This document shows, piece after piece, positions 1-7,936 of a stretch of DNA of 64,000 bases; position 1 is the first letter of the stretch; the number at the start of each line of letters is the position of its first letter. The translations under genes and the position numbers were made by a program. Source of the DNA: Anaerolineae bacterium (GTDB lineage: Bacteria > Chloroflexota > Anaerolineae > Promineifilales > Promineifilaceae); NCBI GenBank assembly GCA_023382655.1, contig JAHDWK010000007.1, positions 62,001 to 126,000 of the forward strand, given 5' to 3'. The notes under the pieces were generated by a model. The model had not been told where the DNA came from and did not search any database. It saw only the letters and a program-made list of their open reading frames with translations.

Positions 1-2
1 AA

Positions 3-122
3 GCCGGTTATACCCCGCTGCATTTTTCGGTAAAAACCCGCGCCCTCCGCCTGCTTGCCCCCCAAACTGCCCCCACCGACCTCTTCTCTCTGCCCGGTGA
101 ACCTCTGCCCGGTAGTTCGTAA
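3..122 (+). CDS. 3' end of an unidentified gene (cut by window start)
   Basis: Frame 3 is open from the window edge to a TAA at 120-122 and gives about 39 residues (AGYTPLHFSVK near the start, LPGEPLPGSS at the end). The stop lies at the entry to a CCGTTAT heptad repeat, where several other genes in this window also end. The gene would converge with rlmA. There is no recognisable domain in so short a piece, and the other plus frames stop earlier, so this is only a plausible C-terminus. Confidence 0.4.
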   Translation, partial: AGYTPLHFSVKTRALRLLAPQTAPTDLFSLPGEPLPGSS

Positions 123-178
123 TCCGTTATCCGTTATCGGACTTTGGATTACGGCTCACGCATCACGCCTCATCGGCA
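114..178. repeat. Heptad-type spacer repeat
   Basis: The spacer contains CCGTTAT twice in tandem, then GGATTACGG and TCACGCATCACGC units. It is the same class of 7-bp degenerate repeat found in many spacers of this window. The last units run into the 3' end of rlmA and supply its terminal codons (R-R-D-A-stop). Confidence 0.7.
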
Positions 179-1010
179 ACACCACAAAACTGGCAACCGT
201 CTCCACCACTGGCGTCTGCGCAATCGCCTCTTGTTGCGGCGGCGTCAGATGGCGCGCGCCAGGCATCATCTGGATCAGCAAAGATAACGAATGGTTATCC
301 AGGTGCAAAGGAAACGCCATTGTTTGGACTGACTGCACTGTGAACAAATCGGCAAACTGCGCCGTAAGGAAAGCCTGTTTTTCTGCCTGTATTCCCAGCA
401 AGCCAAACTGGCTGCGCAGCGATTGTAAATGGTCTGGGGCCGGAATCACAACCAGCAACAAACCACCAGGCGCTATTAACCGGGCAAATTCAGCCGGGTG
501 GCGTGGCGCAAACAGATTCAACAGCACCCGCACGGATTGGTCAACAAAAGGAAGTTTGTCATAGACATCAACCACCAGGAAACGGCCGTGCTCCCCCACC
601 CGTTTCGCTGCCATACGCACGGCCGTTTTGGCAATATCCACACCAAACAACACAACCGGTTGTCCGGCCAACTGTTGCGCCAGTCGCTCCAGGTAATATC
701 CTTCACCACAACCCACGTCTACCACCACTGGCGTAGATTGTTCAGTAACGGCCGTAACCACCAACCCATTGACCAAATCCGACAGCGGCTCATAAAAACC
801 CTGTGCCAGAAATTCCCGCCGCGCCCGCAGCATCTCTGATGCATCCCCCACCATCTCCGGCAGCTTCTTGTGGCGGCGCAGCAAATTGACATACCCTTCG
901 CGGGCCACATCAAAGGAATGCCCTGCCGGGCACTGCCACGTCTGTGTGTAATCGGCTAACGGTTGCGCACAAATCGGGCAAACTAACGGCCGTATCCACT
1001 CACCACCCAT
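156..1010 (-). CDS. rlmA: 23S rRNA (guanine-N1)-methyltransferase, RlmA family
   Basis: Predicted cytoplasmic SAM-dependent enzyme that methylates N1 of a guanine in 23S rRNA helix 35 (G745 or G748 in characterised members). The N-terminus carries the family zinc knuckle, C11-x2-C14 then C27 and H31 in the context QCPAGHSFDVAREGY, and a Rossmann SAM-binding motif VDVGCGEGYY near residue 97. At 284 residues it has the usual family length. The open frame extends 21 codons further upstream, but those codons are spacer repeat (GCGTGAT units), so I start at the ATG before GGEWIRPLVCP. The C-terminal codons and TGA stop also sit in repeat sequence. Whether it acts on G745 or G748 cannot be told here. 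Confidence 0.86.
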   Translation of the reverse strand: MGGEWIRPLVCPICAQPLADYTQTWQCPAGHSFDVAREGYVNLLRRHKKLPEMVGDASEMLRARREFLAQGFYEPLSDLVNGLVVTAVTEQSTPVVVDVGCGEGYYLERLAQQLAGQPVVLFGVDIAKTAVRMAAKRVGEHGRFLVVDVYDKLPFVDQSVRVLLNLFAPRHPAEFARLIAPGGLLLVVIPAPDHLQSLRSQFGLLGIQAEKQAFLTAQFADLFTVQSVQTMAFPLHLDNHSLSLLIQMMPGARHLTPPQQEAIAQTPVVETVASFVVLPMRRDA

Positions 1011-1039
1011 AATCCATATCCTACCCCTATCTTCAGCGT

Positions 1040-1091
1040 GACACGTGATGCGTGATGCGTGACGCTCATTCACGGGTCACGCATCACGCCC
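1040..1091. repeat. GCGTGAT heptad repeat with inverted copy
   Basis: GTGATGCGTGATGCGTGA is followed 10 bases later by the inverted form CACGGGTCACGCATCACG, so the spacer can fold as a hairpin. It lies between the end of the LacI-type gene and the start of rlmA, both on the minus strand, and may act as a transcription terminator or attenuator. The same unit recurs near 23430 and inside a coding region near 57410. Confidence 0.75.
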
Positions 1092-2099
1092 TCAATGGTG
1101 GCGGCTCACCGACTCCCGGATGATCAACTCCGATTGAAATGGCGCCAGTTCCAGCGGGACGCCTTTGATCAGTCGCAGTACGGCCGTGGCCGCCATTCGC
1201 CCCATCTCCTCCGCCGGTTGGCGCATGGTGGTCAGCGGTGGCGTCATAAAAGCCGAATCCGGCTGATCATCAAAACCCACCAGCGACACATCATCCGGCA
1301 CCCGGATACCGCGCCGGTACAGAGCCAGCCGTGCGCCAAATGCCATCTGATCATTGGCGCAAAAAATGGCGGAAAACGGCCGTCCCCGCATCAGCAACAT
1401 TTCCGCGGCCATCATACCGGACTGGCGGCGGAAATTCCCCTCAATAACCAGGTCTGGGTGCGGTTCAATGCCTACATCGGCCAACGCCTGCCGATACCCT
1501 TGCAGACGCTGCGCCGCATCTTCATGCGCCAGAATACCGGTGATATGCACAATGTCCCGGTGGCCTAAATCAATGAGATAGCGGGTGACAGCATACGCCC
1601 CCTGCTCATTATCTACATTCAGGCAGTGGTTATGTAGGCCAGGGAGTTCGCGGCCCACAATAATTAACGGCGTCCGCCGCGCCGTTTCCACTAACACCTC
1701 CTCCGGGCAGTAGCCGCCAATGAGGATCAGACCATCCACCCGCCGGTCTAAAAATGTTTCAATCGCTTTTTGTTCCGTTTCTGGCTGCCAACGGCCGTCG
1801 GCAAACAAGGGCGAGTACGGCGTATCTTCCAATCCTAATAACACGCCACGCATGACCACATCATAAACCGGCGAGCCAAAATTTTGTGTTAACACGCCAA
1901 TGCTTAACGATTGTCCGCTGGCCAGACTTTGGGCAAACACATTTGGCCTGTAGTTCAAAGCGGCCATGGCGGTCAACACAGCTTCCCGCTTATCCGCCGC
2001 CACCGGGGTCGTTTCGTTAAGCACCCGCGAGACGGTACTTTTAGACACCTGCGCATGAGCGGCAATATCAGCAATGGTTATTTTCTCGTTTAGGGACAT
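1092..2099 (-). CDS. LacI/GalR-family transcriptional regulator
   Basis: The 335-residue protein has the classical layout: an N-terminal helix-turn-helix (residues about 6-30, ADIAAHAQVSKSTVSRVLN), the hinge with NYRPNVFAQSLASG, then a periplasmic-binding-protein-like effector domain (SIGVLTQNFGSP, DGLILIGGY, IFCANDQMAFGA, DDVSLVGFDD). Families of this type bind a sugar and repress catabolic genes. It is transcribed divergently from the secreted GH16 glucanase, and two near-identical palindromes TGAAATCGGTTTCA lie in the shared 192-bp spacer. The sequence therefore points to control of the glucanase and probably of itself. The inducer is unknown; a beta-glucan oligosaccharide would be a natural guess. 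Start is the ATG with GAGG about nine bases upstream. Confidence 0.9.
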   Translation of the reverse strand: MSLNEKITIADIAAHAQVSKSTVSRVLNETTPVAADKREAVLTAMAALNYRPNVFAQSLASGQSLSIGVLTQNFGSPVYDVVMRGVLLGLEDTPYSPLFADGRWQPETEQKAIETFLDRRVDGLILIGGYCPEEVLVETARRTPLIIVGRELPGLHNHCLNVDNEQGAYAVTRYLIDLGHRDIVHITGILAHEDAAQRLQGYRQALADVGIEPHPDLVIEGNFRRQSGMMAAEMLLMRGRPFSAIFCANDQMAFGARLALYRRGIRVPDDVSLVGFDDQPDSAFMTPPLTTMRQPAEEMGRMAATAVLRLIKGVPLELAPFQSELIIRESVSRHH

Positions 2100-2142
2100 G
2101 CCATACCTCGTTGGGGATTATACTCCGTCAACGGCCGTTACG

Positions 2143-2171
2143 TTGACACGAAAATGGAAATATGCTACATT
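2143..2171 (+). promoter_or_regulatory. Sigma-70-type promoter of the GH16 gene
   Basis: A perfect -35 hexamer TTGACA (2143-2148) is followed by a 17-bp spacer and TACATT (2166-2171, four of six consensus positions). The first LacI-type operator begins three bases downstream, covering the expected transcription start, which is a classic repressing position. The GH16 start codon is 120 bp further on. Confidence 0.7.
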
Positions 2172-2173
2172 TT

Positions 2174-2189
2174 CTGAAATCGGTTTCAG
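2174..2189. promoter_or_regulatory. LacI-family operator 1
   Basis: CTGAAATCGGTTTCAG is an almost perfect palindrome centred on CG, the usual form of LacI/GalR operators. It overlaps the predicted start of transcription of the GH16 gene and shares its 14-bp core with operator 2. Confidence 0.8.
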
Positions 2190-2216
2190 AATATAAGCCC
2201 TTTATCAACATAATAA

Positions 2217-2230
2217 TGAAATCGGTTTCA
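2217..2230. promoter_or_regulatory. LacI-family operator 2
   Basis: TGAAATCGGTTTCA repeats the 14-bp core of operator 1 exactly. The centre-to-centre distance is 42 bp, four helical turns, so two repressor dimers would lie on the same DNA face and could cooperate. Confidence 0.8.
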
Positions 2231-2291
2231 AAGAATGTAACAAAGTTCACCCCTTTCGTCAATTGATTTTATAAACAGAAGGAGAAACCCC

Positions 2292-5200
2292 ATGAGAATC
2301 CACAGATCATTCACCGTTTTATGGCTGACGGCCGTTGCCTTGCTGTCAGCCGTTTTGTTATTTACTGGCCTGACGCTGGCGGCGCCGGTAGAAAGGGTTG
2401 CTGATGAAGGGAGCAGGGCCGTAGCCCAATCCTCCCACGCCCCCACCGCCATCATCGCCGACTTTGAAGGCGGCGCCCCACCCGACTGGTTCCAATACAA
2501 CGGTCCCGGTTCCACCGTTACCCCCGCCTTTATTACCATCAGCGGTACCGGCGTTCTGTCCATGACCTTTAACGTCACCGACTGGGGCGGTTTTGGCGCC
2601 CTGCTGCCCGCCGCCAACTGGACAAATTACCAGGCCGTTACCTTTGAATTTTACGGCCAAAATTCCGGCCTCATCTACGCCTTTGAACTGCAAGATGGTT
2701 CTGACCCGGTGGTGGAACGGTTCCAGGCATTTTTCACCGATGACTTCACCGGCAAGCGGCAAATCACCCTACCATTCGCCACCTTTGTCCGTAGCGACTT
2801 CCAGGACCCCGGCGCGCCCGATAACGGCTTCCAACTGACGGCCATCGCCGCCTGGGTCTTCCCCCTGCCGGTGGGTAACGCCGCTTTCATGCTGGACAAT
2901 CTGGCGGTGGTAGAACTGCTGCCCTTTGCCGACTTCACCGGCGGCGCGCCCGCCGGCTGGTTCCAATACAACGGCGGTGGCTCCACCGTCGCTCCCGGTT
3001 TTGTCACCATCAGCGATACCCACCCCTACGCCCTTCCCGGCCAGATGGGGGATAACGGCATCCTCTCCGGCACTTACAACGTTACCGATTTTGGCGGCTT
3101 CGGCGCACTCTTCACCCCGGCCCAAAATTGGAGCGCCCTGGACGGCGTGACGCTGTGGGTGTATGGGCAAAACAACGGCGTCACCTATGCCCTGGAAATT
3201 CAGGATGGCACCCCTGGCAATCCGGTGGTGGAACGGTTCCAGGCCATCATTCCCGACAATTTCAGCGGTTGGCGCTTGATCACGCTGCCGTTTGCCGACT
3301 TCTTCCGCAGCGCCTTTCAGGAACCGGGCGCGCCGGATGATGGGCTGAATCTGATAGAGATGCACGCCTGGGCTTTCCCGCTGCCGATGGCTAATGCGGC
3401 CATTGTGCTGGATGAACTGGCGGTGTATGGCGATCCCGGCCTGGCCGAACTGGCGGTGGCTTTTGCCCAAACCGGTTTTCAGGTAACGGAGGGGGGCACG
3501 GCCGTGATCACCGTCACGCTGAATATGACCAGCAGCGAACCGGTGACGGTTTCCTATGAGACGGTGGATGGCACGGCCGTTGCCGGTACCGATTACACCG
3601 CCGCCAGCGGCATCCTCACCTTCCCGCTAGACACCCTGGCCCAAACCTTCACCGTCACCACTTTGAACAACGGCAACCCCGACGGCAACCGCGATTTGCA
3701 CCTGCTCCTGTCTGATCCCGTGAGCGTCACATTAGGCTACCCGCAACAGGCCACCCTGACTATCGTGGACGACGAAGAACCCAATCCGGCCAATACCAAG
3801 CTGGTGGTGGTAGATGATTTTGAACTGACGGAATTGGTAACGGGTACAGACAGTACGGCCGACATTGGCTGGCTTACCTGGAGCGCCCCAGCTGCCAGTT
3901 CTGCCATTACGCTGACACAAGTGGTCAGCAATGGCGTGCCGGAACCGATTCCCGGTTTGCCCCTGACAAACACCGTGCTGCAATTGGACACGGCCGTAGA
4001 CGGCGGTGAATGGGCCGGTTTTACCCACGCTTTTGAAGATGAAACCGTCACCCAATGGGTCACGCAAGATTGGAGTCCGTATGTGGGCATGGCCTTCTGG
4101 CTCTATGGCAACAATACCGGCGGCACCCTCTTCATGGACATCCTGGACAACCGCAACCCCGGCTCCACCAGCGATGACGCCGAACGCTTCAGCATTGACA
4201 TCCCCGACGACTTCAGCGGCTGGCGCTACTTTGAAATCCCCTTCACCGCCTTCAACCGCAAAGATATTGGCAATGGCGCACCCAACGATGGCTTCACGCT
4301 CACCGAAATTCATGGTTACGCCTTTGGCGCGTATGGTTCGGTGCCAATGGGCGTGCAGACCAACTTTGTGGATCACGTGGCGGTGATTGTGCGCACCACC
4401 ATTATTGATGATTTTGAACTGACAGAACTGGTGACGGGCACCGACGGCACGGCCGATATTGGCTGGCTGACGTGGAATGCGCCGGCCGCCAGTGCCGCCA
4501 TCACCCTGACGCAGGTCATCACCAACGGCACACCGGAACCCGTTCCCGGTTTGGGCACACCCAATACCGTGCTGCAACTGGACACCGATGTGGACAGCGG
4601 CGAATGGGCCGGTTTTACCCACGCTTTTGAAGATGAGACGGTAACACAGTGGACACCGCAGGATTGGAGCACGTATGAAGGAGTCTGCTTCTGGCTCTAT
4701 GGCAACGATACCGGCGGCACGCTGTTCTTGGATATACTCGACAACCGCAATCCTGGCTCAACCAGTGATGACGCCGAACGGTTCAGCATAGACATTCCCG
4801 ACGATTTTAGCGGCTGGCGTTTCTTTGCCGTCCCCTTCACCGATTTTAACCGCAAAGATATTGGCAATGGCGCACCCAACGACGGCTTTACGCTGACCGA
4901 GGTGCATGGTTATGCTATTGGCGCGTATGGTTCAGTGCCGATGGGGGTGCAGACAAACTACGTAGACCAGATTGCCATTTACGGTAATACGGGCGGCGGC
5001 GGGCTGCCCCAAGTGAGCTTTAGCGTGGTCAATTTTGCGGTGACAGAGGGGGACACGGCCGTAATAACCGTCACTCTCAGCATAACCTCAACCGAAGCGA
5101 TCACCGTACCTTACCGCACGGCCGAAACCCACGCCTCACCTGTACATGATTACACCCCCACCAGTGGCGCGTTGATCTTTGCGCCCGGCGACACGCTGCA

Positions 5201-6701
5201 CACCTTTACCGTAGAAACGCTGGCAAACGGCAAAGCCAAAGGCGACCAGGATGTGATACTGGTGCTGGGAACGCCGGAAAACGCCGAACGCACCTACCCG
5301 TACCGGGCCAGGCTCACCATTCTGGAAACGGACACGGCCGATCCCTACTTGCTGGATGACTTTGAAGGCTTCCACCGCTTCTATGACAACGCCGGGGTCG
5401 AACTAACCTTCACCGAAATCCTGGCGGGGTCCGGCATGGCGCTGCCCAACCAGGGGCCGTATGAAACAGTGCTGACGATAGACGCCGCGGCCCAACGCGG
5501 TGGGGCCGCCTACCTCAGCCAGAGTTATGCCGAGGCGCAGGATTGGTCGGCGTATGAAGGGCTGAGTGTGTGGGTCTACGGCCGTGACAGCGGTGAAACC
5601 ATCACCCTGGAACTGCAAGATAACCGGGCCACCAGCACCGCCACCACCCCAGCGGATGACTGGGTGCTGGTCTGGAGTGATGAGTTTGAGGGTATGGCTG
5701 GCAGTGTGCCAAACCGGAACGTTTGGCAACCAGAATTGGGTGATGGCAGCCTCAACAACATCCCCGGCTGGGGCAATGGCGAATTGGAATACTACACCGA
5801 CAGCCCGGATAACGCCGCCCTGGATGGCGCTGGCAACCTGGTCATCACTGCCAGCGAAGTAAATACCGCCACCAGTGATCTGGAATGTTATTACGGCCCT
5901 TGCGCCTACACCTCGGCCCGGCTGATTACCTCGCAGCGGTTTGAAGTGCAGTACGGCCGTGTCGAAGCCCGCCTGCAAGTGCCGTATGGACAGGGTCTCT
6001 GGCCTGCCTTGTGGATGTTAGGCAACGATATTGGCACAGTTGGCTGGCCCCAATCCGGCGAAATTGACATTATGGAAAACATCGGCCGCGAACCGGCTAC
6101 CGTACATGGCACCATTCACGGCCCCGGCTACTCCGGCTGTTGTGGTGTTAGCGGCGGGTACACCCTGCCCAGCGGGCAACTGTCTGATGAGTTCCACATC
6201 TTCGCCATTGAATGGGAGCCGGAAGCTATTCGTTGGTACATTGATGATACGAATTACTTCACTGCCACCATCAACGACATTCCAGCAGGGACCGAATGGG
6301 TTTACGACCATCCCTTCTTCCTGTTGATGAACGTAGCTGTCGGCGGCGCCTGGCCCGGCTACCCGGATGACACAACCGTCTTCCCCCAAACCATGACGGT
6401 GGATTATGTGCGTGTTTACCAGGCAGCGGATACGGCCGAACGGTTTGAAGCCGCCTTTGTGGATGACTTTAGCGGGTGGCGGCAAATTTTCCTGCCGTTT
6501 AGCGAATTTCAACGCAGCGCCAGTCAGCCTTCGAATGCGCCAGATGATGGATTGACGTTGACAGAAGTCTGGGGCTACGGCTTCAACCTGCCCGCCACTT
6601 TCAGCCTGAGCTTGCATCTGGATCAAATCCGGCTCGAAACAACAATCATCCCACCGAACAATAACCCGATCATTTACCTTCCCATCATTTACAAACCCTA
6701 A
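2292..6701 (+). CDS. Secreted multidomain GH16 beta-glucanase with split carbohydrate-binding repeat
   Basis: This 1469-residue exported protein probably cleaves beta-1,3 or mixed-linkage glucans outside the cell. A signal peptide (residues 1-30) precedes CBM/CIA30-like beta-sandwich repeats at about 55-207, 210-380, 503-699 and 705-897; the last two are nearly identical copies. Calx-beta domains lie at about 385-493 and 905-1012. The GH16 catalytic domain (about 1121-1377) carries GEIDIMENIG with E1257, D1259 and E1262, the family nucleophile/acid signature. It is inserted inside a fifth CBM-like repeat whose halves are 1017-1120 and 1380-1448. The protein ends in IIYLPIIYKP, a tail also seen on the subtilase of this window. 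The Shine-Dalgarno AGAAGGAGA precedes the ATG. Two LacI-type operators lie upstream. Exact substrate is not readable from sequence. Confidence 0.9.
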   Translation: MRIHRSFTVLWLTAVALLSAVLLFTGLTLAAPVERVADEGSRAVAQSSHAPTAIIADFEGGAPPDWFQYNGPGSTVTPAFITISGTGVLSMTFNVTDWGGFGALLPAANWTNYQAVTFEFYGQNSGLIYAFELQDGSDPVVERFQAFFTDDFTGKRQITLPFATFVRSDFQDPGAPDNGFQLTAIAAWVFPLPVGNAAFMLDNLAVVELLPFADFTGGAPAGWFQYNGGGSTVAPGFVTISDTHPYALPGQMGDNGILSGTYNVTDFGGFGALFTPAQNWSALDGVTLWVYGQNNGVTYALEIQDGTPGNPVVERFQAIIPDNFSGWRLITLPFADFFRSAFQEPGAPDDGLNLIEMHAWAFPLPMANAAIVLDELAVYGDPGLAELAVAFAQTGFQVTEGGTAVITVTLNMTSSEPVTVSYETVDGTAVAGTDYTAASGILTFPLDTLAQTFTVTTLNNGNPDGNRDLHLLLSDPVSVTLGYPQQATLTIVDDEEPNPANTKLVVVDDFELTELVTGTDSTADIGWLTWSAPAASSAITLTQVVSNGVPEPIPGLPLTNTVLQLDTAVDGGEWAGFTHAFEDETVTQWVTQDWSPYVGMAFWLYGNNTGGTLFMDILDNRNPGSTSDDAERFSIDIPDDFSGWRYFEIPFTAFNRKDIGNGAPNDGFTLTEIHGYAFGAYGSVPMGVQTNFVDHVAVIVRTTIIDDFELTELVTGTDGTADIGWLTWNAPAASAAITLTQVITNGTPEPVPGLGTPNTVLQLDTDVDSGEWAGFTHAFEDETVTQWTPQDWSTYEGVCFWLYGNDTGGTLFLDILDNRNPGSTSDDAERFSIDIPDDFSGWRFFAVPFTDFNRKDIGNGAPNDGFTLTEVHGYAIGAYGSVPMGVQTNYVDQIAIYGNTGGGGLPQVSFSVVNFAVTEGDTAVITVTLSITSTEAITVPYRTAETHASPVHDYTPTSGALIFAPGDTLHTFTVETLANGKAKGDQDVILVLGTPENAERTYPYRARLTILETDTADPYLLDDFEGFHRFYDNAGVELTFTEILAGSGMALPNQGPYETVLTIDAAAQRGGAAYLSQSYAEAQDWSAYEGLSVWVYGRDSGETITLELQDNRATSTATTPADDWVLVWSDEFEGMAGSVPNRNVWQPELGDGSLNNIPGWGNGELEYYTDSPDNAALDGAGNLVITASEVNTATSDLECYYGPCAYTSARLITSQRFEVQYGRVEARLQVPYGQGLWPALWMLGNDIGTVGWPQSGEIDIMENIGREPATVHGTIHGPGYSGCCGVSGGYTLPSGQLSDEFHIFAIEWEPEAIRWYIDDTNYFTATINDIPAGTEWVYDHPFFLLMNVAVGGAWPGYPDDTTVFPQTMTVDYVRVYQAADTAERFEAAFVDDFSGWRQIFLPFSEFQRSASQPSNAPDDGLTLTEVWGYGFNLPATFSLSLHLDQIRLETTIIPPNNNPIIYLPIIYKP

Positions 6702-6713
6702 AGAGTCGAAAGA

Positions 6714-6764
6714 GAGATAAGAGATTGAAGGTTGGAGATTACACAATCTCCAATCTCTTATCTC
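6714..6764. repeat. Imperfect hairpin of GAGATT(G) repeats
   Basis: GAGATAAGAGATTG and GGAGATT on the left pair with AATCTCCAATCTCTTATCTC (6745-6764), leaving a 7-base bulge. It follows the GH16 stop by a few bases and probably ends that transcript, although no long T run follows. The rest of the spacer to 6946 is AT-rich with nothing else recognisable. Confidence 0.6.
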
Positions 6765-6946
6765 CAATCAGGAGTAGATTCTTCTTTCGCCAGAAACACT
6801 GTTAGTTTTGCAACTACACTAATGAAACCTGGTTTTACCATAAAATACGCATAAAAATCAGGGTTTGATAGTACCAAAGTACCATGTAAGCACAGAGACA
6901 GTTTGGTGGCAATAGACTAAAAGAAGTTATTATGTAAATAGGTGAC

Positions 6947-6975
6947 TTGCCCGTTTATGGCATAGCCCTTATAAT
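6947..6975 (+). promoter_or_regulatory. Sigma-70-type promoter
   Basis: TTGCCC (6947-6952), a 17-bp spacer and a perfect TATAAT (6970-6975) precede the TTG start of the next membrane protein by 35 bp. Confidence 0.65.
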
Positions 6976-7010
6976 GGCAACGATTTTTATGGGAAGAGGA
7001 TTTTGGTAGT

Positions 7011-7826
7011 TTGATTCCAAATATTGCAGGCACCATTACGCCATGGGTTTTAGGCACGCTTTGTGTGCTTATGATTCTGGCATTGGCCATCGTTGTTAAG
7101 TCATGGCGCGAGGTGAAAACGTCACCTTATTATTTTATGCGCCGCCAGGCGGAAAAGAGATTGCAAACTTACTCTTTTGCCAGCCTGTGTTTGGTATTAG
7201 CAACGGCCGTCACTGCCGCCGCCACTTTACAAAAACCACAAGACCAGACTCTTTTGGTAGCCATTTTAGCCAACACCAAACCAGCCAGCAGTGAGATCAG
7301 AGCCCTTATTGAAGCCGCACCAAGCATCACGGCCGTTACCGGTGACGACCTGACACAGCAATCCATCTCCACGGCCGTACAGTCTTTTGATGAAGCCAAT
7401 GCAGCCCTTTTACAGACGGTACTCACATTGCCCCAAGAATATGACCAGGTGCAACCTACCGTAGAATTAAATGACGACACTGTTTTAACCCCTCTCGTGT
7501 TTTCCACCCAAATTGATGATGATTACAAAGCTATAAACTCTAACGATATTTTCTCCGTGGGGCGTTATACCTTGTTTGCTACCTTTGATTATGATGGCAT
7601 GGCGGATGGGATGGCCTGGTCGTGGGTCTGGCGGCATGAAGGGGAAGTTGTCGAGGGCGGCAATGAATTGTGGGCCTATGGGCAGGATGGCCCCGGTTAT
7701 ATTTATCTCAACCCGGAAGAAGGGTTCCGCGCTGGTAAATATTCCCTGGAAGTATGGGTAAATGGTGAGCTATTTACACGCGCCGACATCACTATGACCG
7801 GTTCGGCCTTGTCAACGGGTAACTAA
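7011..7826 (+). CDS. Membrane-anchored protein of unknown function
   Basis: The 271-residue product has a transmembrane helix near residues 10-27 and a second near 50-70 (SLCLVLATAVTAAATL), then a soluble extracytoplasmic part. The C-terminal 90 residues (GRYTLFATFDYDGM, WSWVWRHEGEVV, AGKYSLEVWVNGELF) resemble an Ig-like or FN3-like beta sandwich of the kind that closes many envelope proteins. The central stretch (TKPASSEIRALIEAAPSITAVTGDD) looks like a small alpha/beta unit. I do not recognise a family. The start is TTG, with GAAGAGGA ten bases upstream, since no in-frame ATG fits. It has its own promoter and a terminator follows. Confidence 0.75.
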   Translation: MIPNIAGTITPWVLGTLCVLMILALAIVVKSWREVKTSPYYFMRRQAEKRLQTYSFASLCLVLATAVTAAATLQKPQDQTLLVAILANTKPASSEIRALIEAAPSITAVTGDDLTQQSISTAVQSFDEANAALLQTVLTLPQEYDQVQPTVELNDDTVLTPLVFSTQIDDDYKAINSNDIFSVGRYTLFATFDYDGMADGMAWSWVWRHEGEVVEGGNELWAYGQDGPGYIYLNPEEGFRAGKYSLEVWVNGELFTRADITMTGSALSTGN

Positions 7827-7874
7827 TACAGTCAGTAAGCAGTAAACAGGGAGCAATAAGCAGTTAAAGCGGTG

Positions 7875-7900
7875 GCCCGGCATAAGCCGGGCTTTTTGTT
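7875..7900 (+). terminator. Rho-independent terminator
   Basis: GCCCGGC (7875-7881), loop ATAA, GCCGGGC (7886-7892), then TTTTTG. It ends the transcript of the preceding membrane protein. Confidence 0.85.
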
Positions 7901-7901
7901 T

Positions 7902-7936
7902 ACCGATTACCGATTACCGATTACCGATTACCGATT
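7902..7936. repeat. CCGATTA heptad tandem repeat (about five copies)
   Basis: Five near-perfect tandem copies of the 7-bp unit CCGATTA. The end of murJ runs into it: the last four codons and the TAA stop of murJ are read from the repeat on the minus strand. Confidence 0.9.

Noticed and set aside
7902..7936. CRISPR array
   Set aside because: The repeats are 7 bp, contiguous and degenerate, with no unique spacers and no cas genes. The same holds for the GTGAGCA and GCGTGAT blocks.
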